From NCBI GenBank assembly GCA_002081555.1, contig MZNV01002582.1:1-34030 (forward strand): a stretch of 34,030 nt of DNA. The letters are read 5' to 3'. The position numbers were made by a program, and so were the translations under genes. The stretch comes from Protostelium mycophagum. Its lineage: Eukaryota > Evosea > Variosea > Protosteliida > Protosteliaceae. A model generated the notes under the pieces. That model was given only the letters and a program-made list of their open reading frames with translations. It searched no databases and was not told where the DNA came from. Positions 21,201 to 30,379 of this stretch are shown in pieces. The number at the start of each line of letters is the position of its first letter. Within the stretch, counting starts at the first letter, position 1.

Positions 21201-24200
21201 GATGACAATCATGATCCATCAGATGCACCTGGTAGTCGCTGGAGATGGCGTATCTATAAATAGATCTCAACAAGCTGCCGTCATTGATCTGGGCGAGATG
21301 GTCTACATTCTCCATTACCACTATGGAGGCTTTCAGTGTGATGGCCCAGTCCCAGAAGACAATCATCTGTCTATTACGCGGCTCGTCTGCAAGGCTCATG
21401 CAATATCTATAATTGCCTTAGTGTGGAGAAGTTGTAGCAAGGTGTATGTTGTGTTTGCGGCGCTGCAAATATGCCAAGAAAGCGCACAGCTGAAGAGTTG
21501 TGGTCAAGTGTGTATTGTGTTTGCGGCGCTGCCGCAAATATGCCAAGAATGCGCACAGTGAAAAGTGTTGTGGTAAAGTGTATTGCAGGGTGCCACAAGT
21601 AATGACAATAACGCGCACAGTGCTGACAAGAGTTGTGGCAAAGTGTATTTGTATTTGCAGAAAATTGATAAAAACATGCACTAAAAACACCAGAAGAGAG
21701 AGATGCATCTTTGCGGCTTTGCCGCACAATAAAACACTTTGACGGCTGGAATGATGTTGATGTTTTTGTTCTGCGGCTTCGCCGCAAGATGTGTCAGTCT
21801 GACGCCTTTCATGTTTTGCGGCTGGTGTTTTTGTTGGGTTTTTGTGTCCTATCAACATATAATATTATTTGAATATAATCTGTATCTCATATAAAATCAC
21901 ATATTATTATGTCATAACAATATATCACATAGACCGCATAGATCTGAGGTCACTTACTCTGGATCGTTCGTGTTTCTGTTGAATTTGCTAATACCTTGGC
22001 ATGGCGGCCCGCCAACGATGATCCATCCCGCACCAGGCATCGGGTATTTTTGTCTGTGTACTTGTTCTAACAACATCTTCCGGACTTCTAGCTCGTTTCC
22101 GAGGAATCTAGATTGTGCGATGACCCAACACCTTGGGATGTCATTGGGATGTCATTTGTGACAGGTCCACGTCAGATTTCACTGATGGTTGTTTCTAGCA
22201 CATCATCAAGATGATTTGGAAAAGTTGCGTTTCGCGGCAGCGATATGCAGGATTTGATCGGATTTCCCCAGTGCTCGGTAATGGACACGTTAATTACCGA
22301 GATTTTTACGGAGGTGTGAGGAATCTGACCAATATCAAAAAAATTCTGGCGGCATAGCCGCAAGTCAAGCGAATTCACAAACCATAATAAGATCTGCAGC
22401 AAAACCACAAATAGATGTGGAAATATTTTTTGCTTCACAAGATTTTTCACTGAAAGAATGACGCACCAGTGTTCCTTTGTAATGAAGGTGTCAGACGTTT
22501 CATGGTGTTTCCATTCTACAGTGACCCCGAAAGAATAAGGTTCCCTGGTCCTCTGTACCGGGTCAGTGAGGGGGTGGGTGATGACGTCATACCCAGTATA
22601 TGCGTTTATCGTAAAATCGTATGTTGGTGATATTGTTTATGCGGTAACCTTCTGCGATAGGTCAACGTGGTGGTTTGAATGCGCCAGACGGTATACCGCA
22701 AGTTAACAAAAATGTGCACAAACATCTTGCGTGGAACAAAAGTATCTTCTTCGAAAAGTCACCACAAAACCCAGAGGACCACGTGGTCCAACGCACCTCT
22801 ACGACTCTGCCGCGAAAAACATTTATTCGAGGTCTCATCGTCCATGAGGATTTTTTGGCAGGACGCAGTCGCTCGATTTTATAACACCATTTGTCAAGTT
22901 ATGGACGTGAGAAGATCACCAGACATCACCTCTCATCCTGTAGAACACGTTCTTGTGATGTTCACTCTGAATGTGTATCCAAGAGTCTTTATCGTGTTTG
23001 GTACCCATCCAATGCACCAAATACTCATCTCGATCATTATGATCCATAATGTAATCGATCTCGTGATCATCATCGTCATCAGGTATGACCGCATCGCCTT
23101 TCTGTGAGCGTTCAAAGAACTCTGTCACGAGCTCCGGACAGGCTTCACGGATATAATCTTCGTCTTCATGTGTGTTTGATGCGTTGCTGTAGCCTTGCCA
23201 TGAAATTAGAAATGTCCTGTCAACCTTGATATTGTGAGTTATAATATTTGAATTTATTTAAAAAATCTTATGTGATAAATATTAAATGATCAAATAAATT
23301 TTGCAATAAATGAGATCAAAATATATAACATCAAATGAAATAGCTTTTTTCCATGGTCAGAAAGTACCCGGCGGACACGATTTGTACACTCGTAAATAAT
23401 CGATAATGACCAATTATTTTTTTAACCATACCGGTAAGCGACGTGACCATCGCGGTAAGGATCTGTCACCCCGGTGACCACCTTACCGCGACACTCGCGT
23501 TCCTTACCGGGATGATCGAAAAGATAATCGCAAATGCAATTTTAGAAAGGTACAAATATCCCCAGATAATATATATTTTGCAGTAACGAGAATAATCTGG
23601 CAGAGCTGCAGAGAAGGTTACAAATATATATTAAAATAATTAGCGAAGACAAGAGTAACTCAACGCACCGGATCGTATGAGAGGATGTCTTGAATGATAT
23701 ACTCTCCTTCAGGGGTGTGTGCATCTTTCTGGACTACAAGTACTGTGAGATGTGACCATATAAATGGAATAAATACCTTCATTAAATGTGTCTTGATGGG
23801 CACTCAGACGGGTGATCAAATCCTGGAGACATCAATTTTTTATTTCGAAATAAAAAACAAGTGTCGTGTTACTTTTTTAGAGTGATTCTCTCAACAAATA
23901 TATTTCTCGTATTTTCTCAATAAATTGGCAATCTACAACACACCCTCCTCGCCCCCTCGCCCCCCGTCTCCCCTATCAATATCTGTATCTTGCGCAATAA
24001 TGATTTGACATCTGTCTGTACAACTTGTGTTGCCGGGTGATTTATCTTGTATGTTTCGCACGCATCCTGAATTTCTAATGAGATGTCATATTTATGTACA
24101 GCAGAAAGGATTCAGATGTCGTGGAAAAGAGATCTAAATTCAGAATCTCGAGATGTCATATGTGTGTACATCAGAAATTTCGAGATGTCATAATAAAAAA

Positions 24201-25323
24201 TCTGGATTTTCACTTAAAATTCGAGATGTCATAACAAAAATCTTCGTAGAATTTTTGAGACGTCATATAATGAATGATCTATATTTAGAATGTACATACA
24301 GGATTGAGTTCTGCCGCTAAAAATGTCTCAAAACCGGCATTGTGCAAGCCCTCAGAAAGACCTCCAGCGCCAGCATAAAGGTCAATCACCTGCACGTTCT
24401 CATAAGTAAAATATTTTTATGTGTATAAAATATACGTTATTTTTAAAAATATTTCGAGATGTTAATATTAAAGCATTTTTGTGGCTGCGATTTTGCCGGG
24501 AAATTTTTATGTTTAAAAAATAAAACAGAAATCTATAATACAGAGATTTTGCGGTAATTACCGCAACAAGGTGCGAGATTAACGTGAAGGATGTGTTGTT
24601 GACTCACTTTATAATCTAAAGGAACACTCGAATGACACAGAAACTCTGGATGCGGATCCACAAACTTGTGATATTCCGTGTGATATCTATATCTGTAGAA
24701 GTAGGTATCAGGTTTCATGTCCTCAACTTTTGGGGGCTAATTCTCATCAGCGATATGGATGATTAGGATGTCATGAATAATGAATGGTGGATGTCATTGT
24801 GCAAAATAATGAAGGCACGCTTACTTCCTGACCTGGGTAAAGGTAGAACACGTTGCAGATTGCCTCAATCACACCCGGAGTTAACAAATCGCTTCCACCC
24901 ATTACCACCTACTGATTCAGAATCATCCAAACAAAGAAGATCACCTCTCTCTCATGGATCCCATTCATATTCTTGCATATCGTCTGATTATCGATGTGAA
25001 GAAACCAAATCACTTCAAATTCGATCGCTAACTCCTGAATCAAGTCAGGTCTTGCTTATGTTCTATGATTAAAATCATGTGATATCATCAATCACCTCTT
25101 CAGGTTTAGGTTTCTCCAATTGCCAGATCTGTTTTATCTGAGCGATCCATTCTGCATTCCTTCGTGTGTTTGTTGTGTGCGGATGCTTCTGGCTGAGAGT
25201 CAATCCCGGATCCGTCCATTCTTCATCGGCTTTGACGAGGATGCAGGTGTTGATGGAAAAGACTTCATCGTTCCATACAAAGGATCCAATGCTTCGGAGG
25301 CGTTTGTTTTGGCTTCTTGTCAT
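18209..25323 (-). CDS. Chromomethylase-like DNA (cytosine-5) methyltransferase: BAH plus three chromo-like modules inside the catalytic domain
   Basis: Exons (minus): 25323-25096, 25034-24945, 24908-24825, 24721-24608, 24389-24300, 23822-23777, 23733-23669, 23224-22930, 22871-22797, 22648-22593, 22552-22467, 22131-21958, 21394-21229, 20773-20634, 20285-20194, 19895-19788, 19560-19476, 19284-19035, then 18609 onward, all in phase. Domains: BAH (about 10-130; FVWNDEVFSINTCILVKADE, NAEWIAQIKQIWQLEKPKPE, GIHERE); motif I DLYAGAGGLSEG (about 175); chromo-like modules at about 228-278, 293-330 and 363-409; motif IV GGPPCQGIS with the catalytic Cys (about 449); motif VI ENV (about 497); motif VIII QFGVPQNRRR; motif IX region NLPARTIV and RELARLHSF; motif X VGNAVSP; basic KSKKRRR tail. 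It should methylate DNA in the nucleus, probably guided by histone methylation, as CMT3 is. If the last exon reads through, the stop is at 18403 (816 aa); a 26-nt intron (18436-18411) would extend the protein to 18209 (872 aa). The start may be further upstream. Confidence 0.9.
21460..21790. repeat. GCGGC-hairpin repeats in a methyltransferase intron
   Basis: Hairpin cores GCGGCGCTGCCGC (21523-21535), GCGGCTTTGCCGC (21713-21725) and GCGGCTTCGCCGC (21773-21785) sit among ACTAAAAACACCAGAAG and AAAACACTTT blocks, like the CELF-intron units at 1617-1880. About 21430-21660 also repeats GTTGTGG(C/T)AA(A/G)GTGT(A/G)TT and CGCACAG words. A further hairpin, GCGGCATAGCCGC, lies at 22349-22361 in another intron. 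Confidence 0.75.
23395..23525. repeat. Dense CGGTAA/TTACCG word cluster in a methyltransferase intron
   Basis: Five copies of CGGTAA or TTACCG, plus CCGGTGACC, occur within about 110 bases between coding exons 23733-23669 and 23224-22930. The same words occur singly at many other non-coding places in the window. Flanking sequence is plain AT-rich intron. Confidence 0.65.
24060..24275. repeat. Degenerate GAGATGTCAT array in a methyltransferase intron
   Basis: Five copies of GAGATGTCAT (one GAGACGTCAT) are spaced 40-80 bases apart. Two share the longer core GAGATGTCATAT...TGTACA(G/T)CAGAAA. The array lies between the exon with motif I and the next exon. The same word fills the 13.3 kb array in the PP4R1 gene. 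Confidence 0.65.
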
Positions 25324-25401
25324 CCCAAATTCTGAAGATGCAATGTCAAATTAAATAGCGTTCCTCGAAATAAATATATTCTACAATTACCACTGTAGAG
25401 C

Positions 25402-25712
25402 TCAAACCCATACGTGACGTACCGATGTACCTTTATTTATTTTGCGACCACACGCGTTCATCATGCCTTCGGTTGCCACACTGGGCTCCCATCCCAGCCA
25501 ATGTTCGCACTTGTCGTCCCTTAAGATTGCTCTCTTAAACCTCTCGTTGTACAAGAGGCCTCATCGGTACAAAACCAAAGCTTCTTCCAGAAACTAATGG
25601 GTGGGTGGGCGGGTGTCTCCCGCAAAGAAATAAAAGGAATGACAACGACTCCTATTATCTCTGTTACTATGTACAACACGTAAAAAACCAAGACTATCTC
25701 GATATTCACCAT
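25402..25712 (-). other. Two overlapping open stretches that may be exons of a small gene
   Basis: One frame from ATG 25712 starts with a hydrophobic helix (VLVFYVLYIVTEIIGVVV) and runs into the module-B frame IPFISLRETPAHPP; it is open to 25521. A second frame (25560-25402) reads NERFKRAILRDDKCEHWLGW and then EPSVATEGMMNACGRK before TGA at 25402. Both look coding-like, but I found no splice that joins them in phase. They may be a small gene, remains of one, or chance. Confidence 0.3.
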
Positions 25713-25930
25713 GAAGACTCTATTTTTGCCTCAGAAAAAGCCAGAAAAAGTCTTGAATAGAATACTTCCAGGCCATATTAGGCTATCAACGACTTAAATC
25801 AGGATATCATCGTTCCTGCTATGCCAACATCGTAAAAACAACGAAGTCTTATGTATCATATTTTATTTGTCGGATTGTATTACGGTCTACAATGGGGTAG
25901 ACCGGAACAAGATATTCTTAATACCGCGTG
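25570..25930. repeat. Copy 2 of the two-module repeat, with module A inverted
   Basis: Module B (about 25572-25648) matches 17480-17545, including GGGTGTCTCCCGCAAAGAAA and the TAAAAGGAATG tail. Module A (about 25750-25915) is the reverse complement of 17355-17480 and includes GGCCATATTAGGCTAT, TGCTATGCC, CATCGTAAAAACAA and the hairpin GGTCTACaatgggGTAGACC. About 100 unrelated bases separate the modules. Both copies contain GGCC at the module edge, a possible breakpoint. Confidence 0.7.
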
Positions 25931-26233
25931 ATCGAATTTAATGGGAAGTTCAACCTGAAAACATCAACATTTCCAGGAATCTTCTGTCTTCTCAACAAGT
26001 CGATCATGCATAGGTGCATATTTTTATAATCTATAATACTGATCAGCCTTCTCATGGGAAGGCCTGAGCAAAATTGAGGAGATAAACAGCTGAAGAGGCT
26101 ACAACGCGTGTATGACGGTTTGCGATCATTCCTTCCCGTATGTTATTTTATTTTCCGAAGACTGGAAATGTCAAAACTTTCAAACATGAGTGGGAAAATT
26201 ACCAAAATTTGGTAATATTAATAACCGCATTTT
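25931..26233. other. Intergenic, upstream of the secreted-protein gene
   Basis: About 300 bases with no credible gene. A short foldback GCCTTCTCATGGGAAGGC lies near 26046-26063. Confidence 0.4.
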
Positions 26234-26307
26234 GCCTCGGGAATGTCATATACTCTGGATGACATTCCCGAGGCGTTCGTTCCACTTTATAATATTCCCG
26301 AGGCGTT
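26234..26307 (+). promoter_or_regulatory. Perfect 16-bp inverted repeat plus a third direct copy, upstream of the secreted-protein gene
   Basis: GCCTCGGGAATGTCAT (26234-26249) and ATGACATTCCCGAGGC (26259-26274) are exact reverse complements around a 9-base spacer. A third copy, ATTCCCGAGGCGTT, follows at 26294-26307, repeating 26264-26277. The set lies 42-115 bases before the ATG at 26349, so it probably sits in the promoter as a dimer binding site or, if transcribed, forms a hairpin. Confidence 0.75.
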
Positions 26308-26348
26308 GCCCACTTGTTTGCTCCTGGTCCACACTCTCAGCCAACCAG

Positions 26349-27053
26349 ATGCAGCTCAGTATTCTTCTCCTCGCTCTCTTTGCCGCCAGTGCTATTGGAT
26401 TTACTCCCAGTGCCTACACTGTCTCCTACACTTTCAATGCACAATACAAGGGCAAAGTCATGGACTTCGAGAACGTGAGTATTTGAACTGAAATCTGCGT
26501 CTAATGAACCCACAGGCCATCATTACCAGATACAGTAACGGCGACTACTTTTTTAACATCACCCAACAGCGCAAGACGTACCTCCACAGAAATGTTCTCC
26601 CAGCTTTAGAGGCTTACATGGTTGATGGCACTTATTACCGCGTGAGTCAGAGCAGTCTCATTTGAAAAGGTTGACTGGGATCAGGTCTTCTTGGGAGCAT
26701 CCGGCCAGCGCAAGTGTGAGGTTCAGAATTTTGACGCCTATTATACCGTCGCCGTTCCCACACCGTTCACCCGTCCCGACAAAAAGGACAAGATCACACC
26801 AAACGGTTGCCGCGATTTGAAACAAGATATAACAGTGAGTTGGTCACCTCCTCAAAGCTGATCTCAACAGGGTAATCTTGTCGTGACCCCGTCAGACGAA
26901 GCGAAGGCTTCGGCCTGCATGAGCCTTGATGGAACCCGTGCCCTGTGGAAGAAAGTAGTAACTGCTTTTCCCTCTGAAGACGACACTTGGTCCTACTCAA
27001 ACTGGAAGGTTTTGGACAATGGACTCAAGATAAAGAAACCCTCTATGTGCTGA
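26349..27053 (+). CDS. Secreted protein of unknown function, 194 aa
   Basis: Exons 26349-26474, 26516-26641, 26685-26834 and 26871-27053; introns of 36-43 nt all have GTGAGT-type donors and lie in phase 0. A textbook signal peptide (MQLSILLLALFAASAIG) is followed by a 178-residue mature protein. It has four cysteines (in RKCEVQ, NGCRDL, SACMSL and the terminal PSMC), enough for two disulphides, and one NIT sequon. The mature part begins FTPSAYTVSYTFNAQYKG, a beta-rich pattern like small extracellular lipocalin-type or ependymin-like folds, but I cannot assign a family. GC-rich codons suggest strong expression. Confidence 0.85.
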
Positions 27054-27074
27054 GATCTACCGTGCAAAATGGAA

Positions 27075-27080
27075 AATAAA
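27075..27080 (+). terminator. Polyadenylation signal of the secreted-protein gene
   Basis: AATAAA begins 22 bases after the TGA stop. Confidence 0.55.
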
Positions 27081-27232
27081 CAATAACAACTTCACACCCT
27101 CCCAATTGTTGTTCAGAAATTGACATATTTAAGTTGTAAAGATAAATGAAAGTAATTAAAATAAAATAAGTTGCTGTGTCGCGTTGTAGATTGTCGCTGG
27201 AGAAACGGACTGTGACAGATTGCAGCAAAGAG

Positions 27233-27849
27233 ATGAGCAAAGAAGATATCCTCACTCCACCATCCCATTTTCCGCGACCGATTCATTCCTACGACGCGCA
27301 CATCTACTTTGACTCATCAGAGGAGAGTACCAAGTCAGCTGCCAAATTGAGGCAGAAGATCATTGATGAATTTGGAAATGATGCTGAGAATAAGGGAAAG
27401 GAAGGTCCAAGGGGGCTGAGAGTCTATAAACTGTGGGATCGCCCGATCGGTATGATTTCGATGTTTTTATTTGTTCAAAACACTCTATATCCTGCATAAC
27501 AATTATAGTCTATTTATGTGACTCAAATATCTATTATAATTCAGCAGTTCTTGTTTGATTTTCTGCGATTGTTAAAATCATGTCTAGGACCCCATACAAC
27601 CAACATGTTTGAGGCAGATTTCGATTCTCCAGCTCTATTTGCACGTTTTGTCCCCTGGTTACAGCTGCACAGAGGCCCTCACTCTGTTCTTGTTCATCCT
27701 CATTCTGGCGATGAATTAGCCGATCACACCCAACATGCCATGTGGCTTGGTCCTCAGGTGAATGTATATGTGGCTATGTCATAAGGCTGACATAAATTTA
27801 GGTCCCTTTAAAGCTGGAGACATTGTCTCCAAATTCGACAAAGCAATAA
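27233..27849 (+). CDS. DOPA 4,5-dioxygenase family protein
   Basis: Exons 27233-27449, 27588-27757 and 27802-27849 give 144 residues, the usual length for this family. Conserved features are HSYDAHIYFD near the N-terminus, RVYKLWDRPIGPHTTNMFEA, LFARFVPWLQLHRGPHSVLV and HPHSGDELADHTQHAMWLG. The conserved histidines (HAH-like YDAHIY, HTT, HRGPH, HPH, DHT) are candidate metal ligands. Members open aromatic rings extradiolically (fungal and plant betalain-type enzymes) and many bacterial and protist relatives are of unknown substrate. The protein is likely cytosolic; no targeting peptide is seen. An AATAAA overlaps the stop codon (27845-27850). Confidence 0.88.
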
Positions 27850-28014
27850 ATCAGATCGACATCATTTATTAGAATACTTGAAAGAACTGTACAAATGCAA
27901 AACGCTCATGAAATAAATCACCATGAATTTTTTCGGTTCGTTGTTGCGAGTGGAAGAATGATAGACAAGAGAATGTTCTGCACTCTATTCTCTATTTCAC
28001 TGGGATACAGCCAC

Positions 28015-28150
28015 CTCTAATTAGAGACTAATTTGAAAAATAACCGTGCGTTACAGTGAAAGTCAGAAACGCCATCCTCTAATTAGAGAACCCCCGGCTG
28101 CCTGCGAACACAGAGAGTGTTTGGCAGGTCAAATTAGTCTCTAATTAGAG
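28015..28150. promoter_or_regulatory. Three CTCTAATTAGAG palindromes forming a 22-bp inverted repeat
   Basis: CTCTAATTAGAG occurs exactly at 28015-28026, 28077-28088 and 28139-28150. The outer two extend to a perfect 22-bp inverted repeat, 28015-28036 against 28129-28150, each adding ACTAATTTGA or its complement. TAATTA is a homeodomain-type core. The cluster lies about 190-330 bases before the small mitochondrial-type gene. The rest of 27850-28341 shows no gene. Confidence 0.75.
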
Positions 28151-28341
28151 ACTGGCCGCCACTAGATGAAACCAAGAATAAAATCGTTTTTGCAAGAAAT
28201 TGATTTTTCGGGAATCTACAACAAAAATCTTTCATCTTCGAAATCAGATCTATCAATCAACCGAAAGGAAAGGTGAGGAATCACCGTATGAAGAGAATGT
28301 TCTAGTGTTGACTTTTCTTGAAAACTGATTATTATAAAGAC

Positions 28342-28533
28342 ATGGCTCATCCCACCCTCCCCGCTAGCCACCATAAATTGTTCTGGAGACACTTGGGCCT
28401 TGCCCTTGGACTGTCTGTCATCGCTGGCTATGCTTACGATGTCTGGGCCGCTCCAGCCCAGGTCGTTCGTGACGATTACTACAACCAATTGAAGGCCGCT
28501 CACGTCAAGGGCCAATTAGAGAACAAACACTAA
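28342..28533 (+). CDS. 63-residue single-pass protein, probably a small respiratory-complex subunit
   Basis: Intronless. A short basic N-terminus (MAHPTLPASHHKLFWRH) precedes one hydrophobic helix (LGLALGLSVIAGYAYDVWAA), then a soluble tail starting VVRDDYYNQLKAAHVKGQL. Helix followed by an aromatic/charged (R..YYN) tail and high GC codon use resemble nuclear-encoded cytochrome c oxidase subunits such as COX6C. Length (COX6C about 75) and orientation fit, but identity is too low to name it. An in-frame ATG 24 bases upstream (28318) would add eight residues; I prefer the later one because of its ACATGG context. Confidence 0.75.
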   Translation: MAHPTLPASHHKLFWRHLGLALGLSVIAGYAYDVWAAPAQVVRDDYYNQLKAAHVKGQLENKH

Positions 28534-28685
28534 ACACTCATAAAGGGGAACAATAAGTCAAAGGCCTTCTTCAACTCAAAAAATGTTTCCGTATCATACT
28601 CAGAGATATGTCATACATCATGCTTATCATTCCTTTTTGTGGGAGTGGGAAAGTACTTCGCGAGATGGAATTCTCATGTCTTTAA

Positions 28686-30318
28686 TTATTGAAACATGGA
28701 CTCCAACTTCTTTTTCATACTGTTCTCGGTGGCGTTCGAAGAGGTATCAATAAACCTTTGGGGTTTCTCCACAGTTTCTGTGGTGGAACTGGTGTTTGTC
28801 TTCTCTGAACCGCTGGTCTGCTGCTTCTCGATAAAGTCCCTTCTATTTTCACCTCTAGAACCGGTGCTCCACACCCCGCCAAATTTTGGTAAGAAATTGC
28901 TGCTCGCCAGAACACCATTCTTCCCCCTGATCAGCTCCGCACCTGCCGATGTCACCGCTATTTTGAGGCTGAAACCTCTCACCTAACTTTTGGGGCTTCT
29001 TTGTCTGAGATTTTCTATTTCCACTGAGAGAAAACATCTTGGCGCTGTTAAGCATGTTCCTTCCTCTTTGCCAGGGGGGCACAGCACCGTTGTGTACATT
29101 GCCATTGTTACCCCCGTGAATTTTCAAGCATTTGAGATCTTCATATCATCAGTGAAACATTTGTCATCGGTTTCGGCTGCTACAACAGAAGCTGCAGTAC
29201 AGAGGCTGTCTTGAGACAACCATCCTTTCCTTTTGCATGCAGATGGTTGACTCAAGGATGATGTACAGATGATGAAAATCTCACTCTCTCCTGAAGCAAA
29301 TGTCGTGCGCTTATTATTATTTTGCTGATTGGTGGGTTCATCAGAATTGTCTTTAGATTGATTATTCACAAGATTCTCGTCTCTTAGGTGATCTATGTCC
29401 CAATGAACATAATCATCCTGTTTGACCTTGATGATGATCAATATTCTTCAATATTTTAAACCTTACTTTCACAATGCCACCACCCCAGACTCTCATTCCA
29501 CGGTCATATCCCGTACAATTTTGTGGTATTCCTTGGCTATTATATACCGTATCATAGACTATATATCATCATCATCACACGTCATACATGATCAATACCT
29601 CTGGAGTCCTCTGCATCATTCAATAAACAAAATAAAATATATTGAGAAATTGAAGAGTATACTTTTATGATTTATCTTCTCTTCTTCTTGCTTTTGTTGT
29701 TGTTGGTGAATCTGTGTTAATACATTGTCATCTACTGGAAGAGTATATTCCTCTTCTTCTTGTTCTTGATGTGCCTTGATCTCATGTATGTACTGAAGAA
29801 ACTCTCAATGTCAATTCATGCTCGAGATGTACCTTTCGGTATGTCTCTTGTTTGATGCAAAAGTTTTTGATGTTCCTCTTTAATTGACTTTGTACAAGTT
29901 GAACTCCTGTCTGTTTCCAGAATTCTTCCAAACTGCTCGTGTGTTCTTTGTTTGCGAGGTGTTTTATCACACTAAAGCTGCTCTGGTTAGCTTTCATGAG
30001 CGTGTACTTCAAGATGGGTACCCGATGATCTTATCTTCATGATTTTCAATGTCTGTATCGCAGGTGAAGCAATTCCAAGAAGGGGATTCTGTCAGAGTCT
30101 GAGATCGTCACCCAAGATGAGCACTTACCAACTTTTGAGATTGGTGTGATGTTTTTCAAGAAGTATTTTTGTTTCTTAATCTCCTCGGCAAAGGTCGTCA
30201 TTCTCCACAAGAGTGTCTCTTTATGTTTTTTTGTGTACACATGTTCGTTCTTTTTCTGTTGTATATTCTTTCGACAAGAACGGCAATAGCTCCACTGTTG
30301 ATCTCGGGTTGTGGCCAT
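28686..30318 (-). CDS. CENATAC: CENATAC (CCDC84) homologue, minor-spliceosome factor
   Basis: Exons (minus): 30318-30129, 30088-30022, 29977-29833, 29792-29663, 29610-29599, 29531-29467, 29426-29285, 29138-28943, 28899-28686; 386 residues (human about 332). Two zinc-finger-like units are visible: Cys12/Cys15 with His26/His32 (YCRSC...HVYTKKH), and WNCFTC with HLANKEH. A glutamine/glutamate-rich coiled coil follows. The family's C-terminal signatures are present: NGNVHNGAVPPW (human GNIHSGATPPW) and NFLPKFGGVW followed by GSRG. In animals CENATAC promotes splicing of AT-AC minor introns with U4atac/U6atac particles, so its presence suggests that the organism retains a U12 system. One exon is only 12 nt. 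Confidence 0.85.
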
Positions 30319-30379
30319 ATCGTGTTTCTGATGATCTTGAAATTTGAATTGTTTCAACAAATCATTATTTTCCAACGAC
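30319..30379. promoter_or_regulatory. 61-bp divergent promoter
   Basis: The start codons of the CENATAC homologue and of the coiled-coil protein lie only 61 bases apart, pointing away from each other. The gap is AT-rich (TTTGAATTGTTTCAACAAAT) and contains the near-palindrome TTGAATTGTTTCAA. Both core promoters must overlap here. Confidence 0.5.

Noticed and set aside
21418-21858. Minus-strand 146-codon open frame and its overlapping 126-codon neighbour
   Set aside because: They lie wholly in a methyltransferase intron and are made of GCGGC-hairpin repeats; translation is repetitive with no domain.
22679-23107. 142-codon plus-strand frame
   Set aside because: It is antisense to the chromo-like exons of the methyltransferase, whose spliced frame is strongly supported by family motifs.
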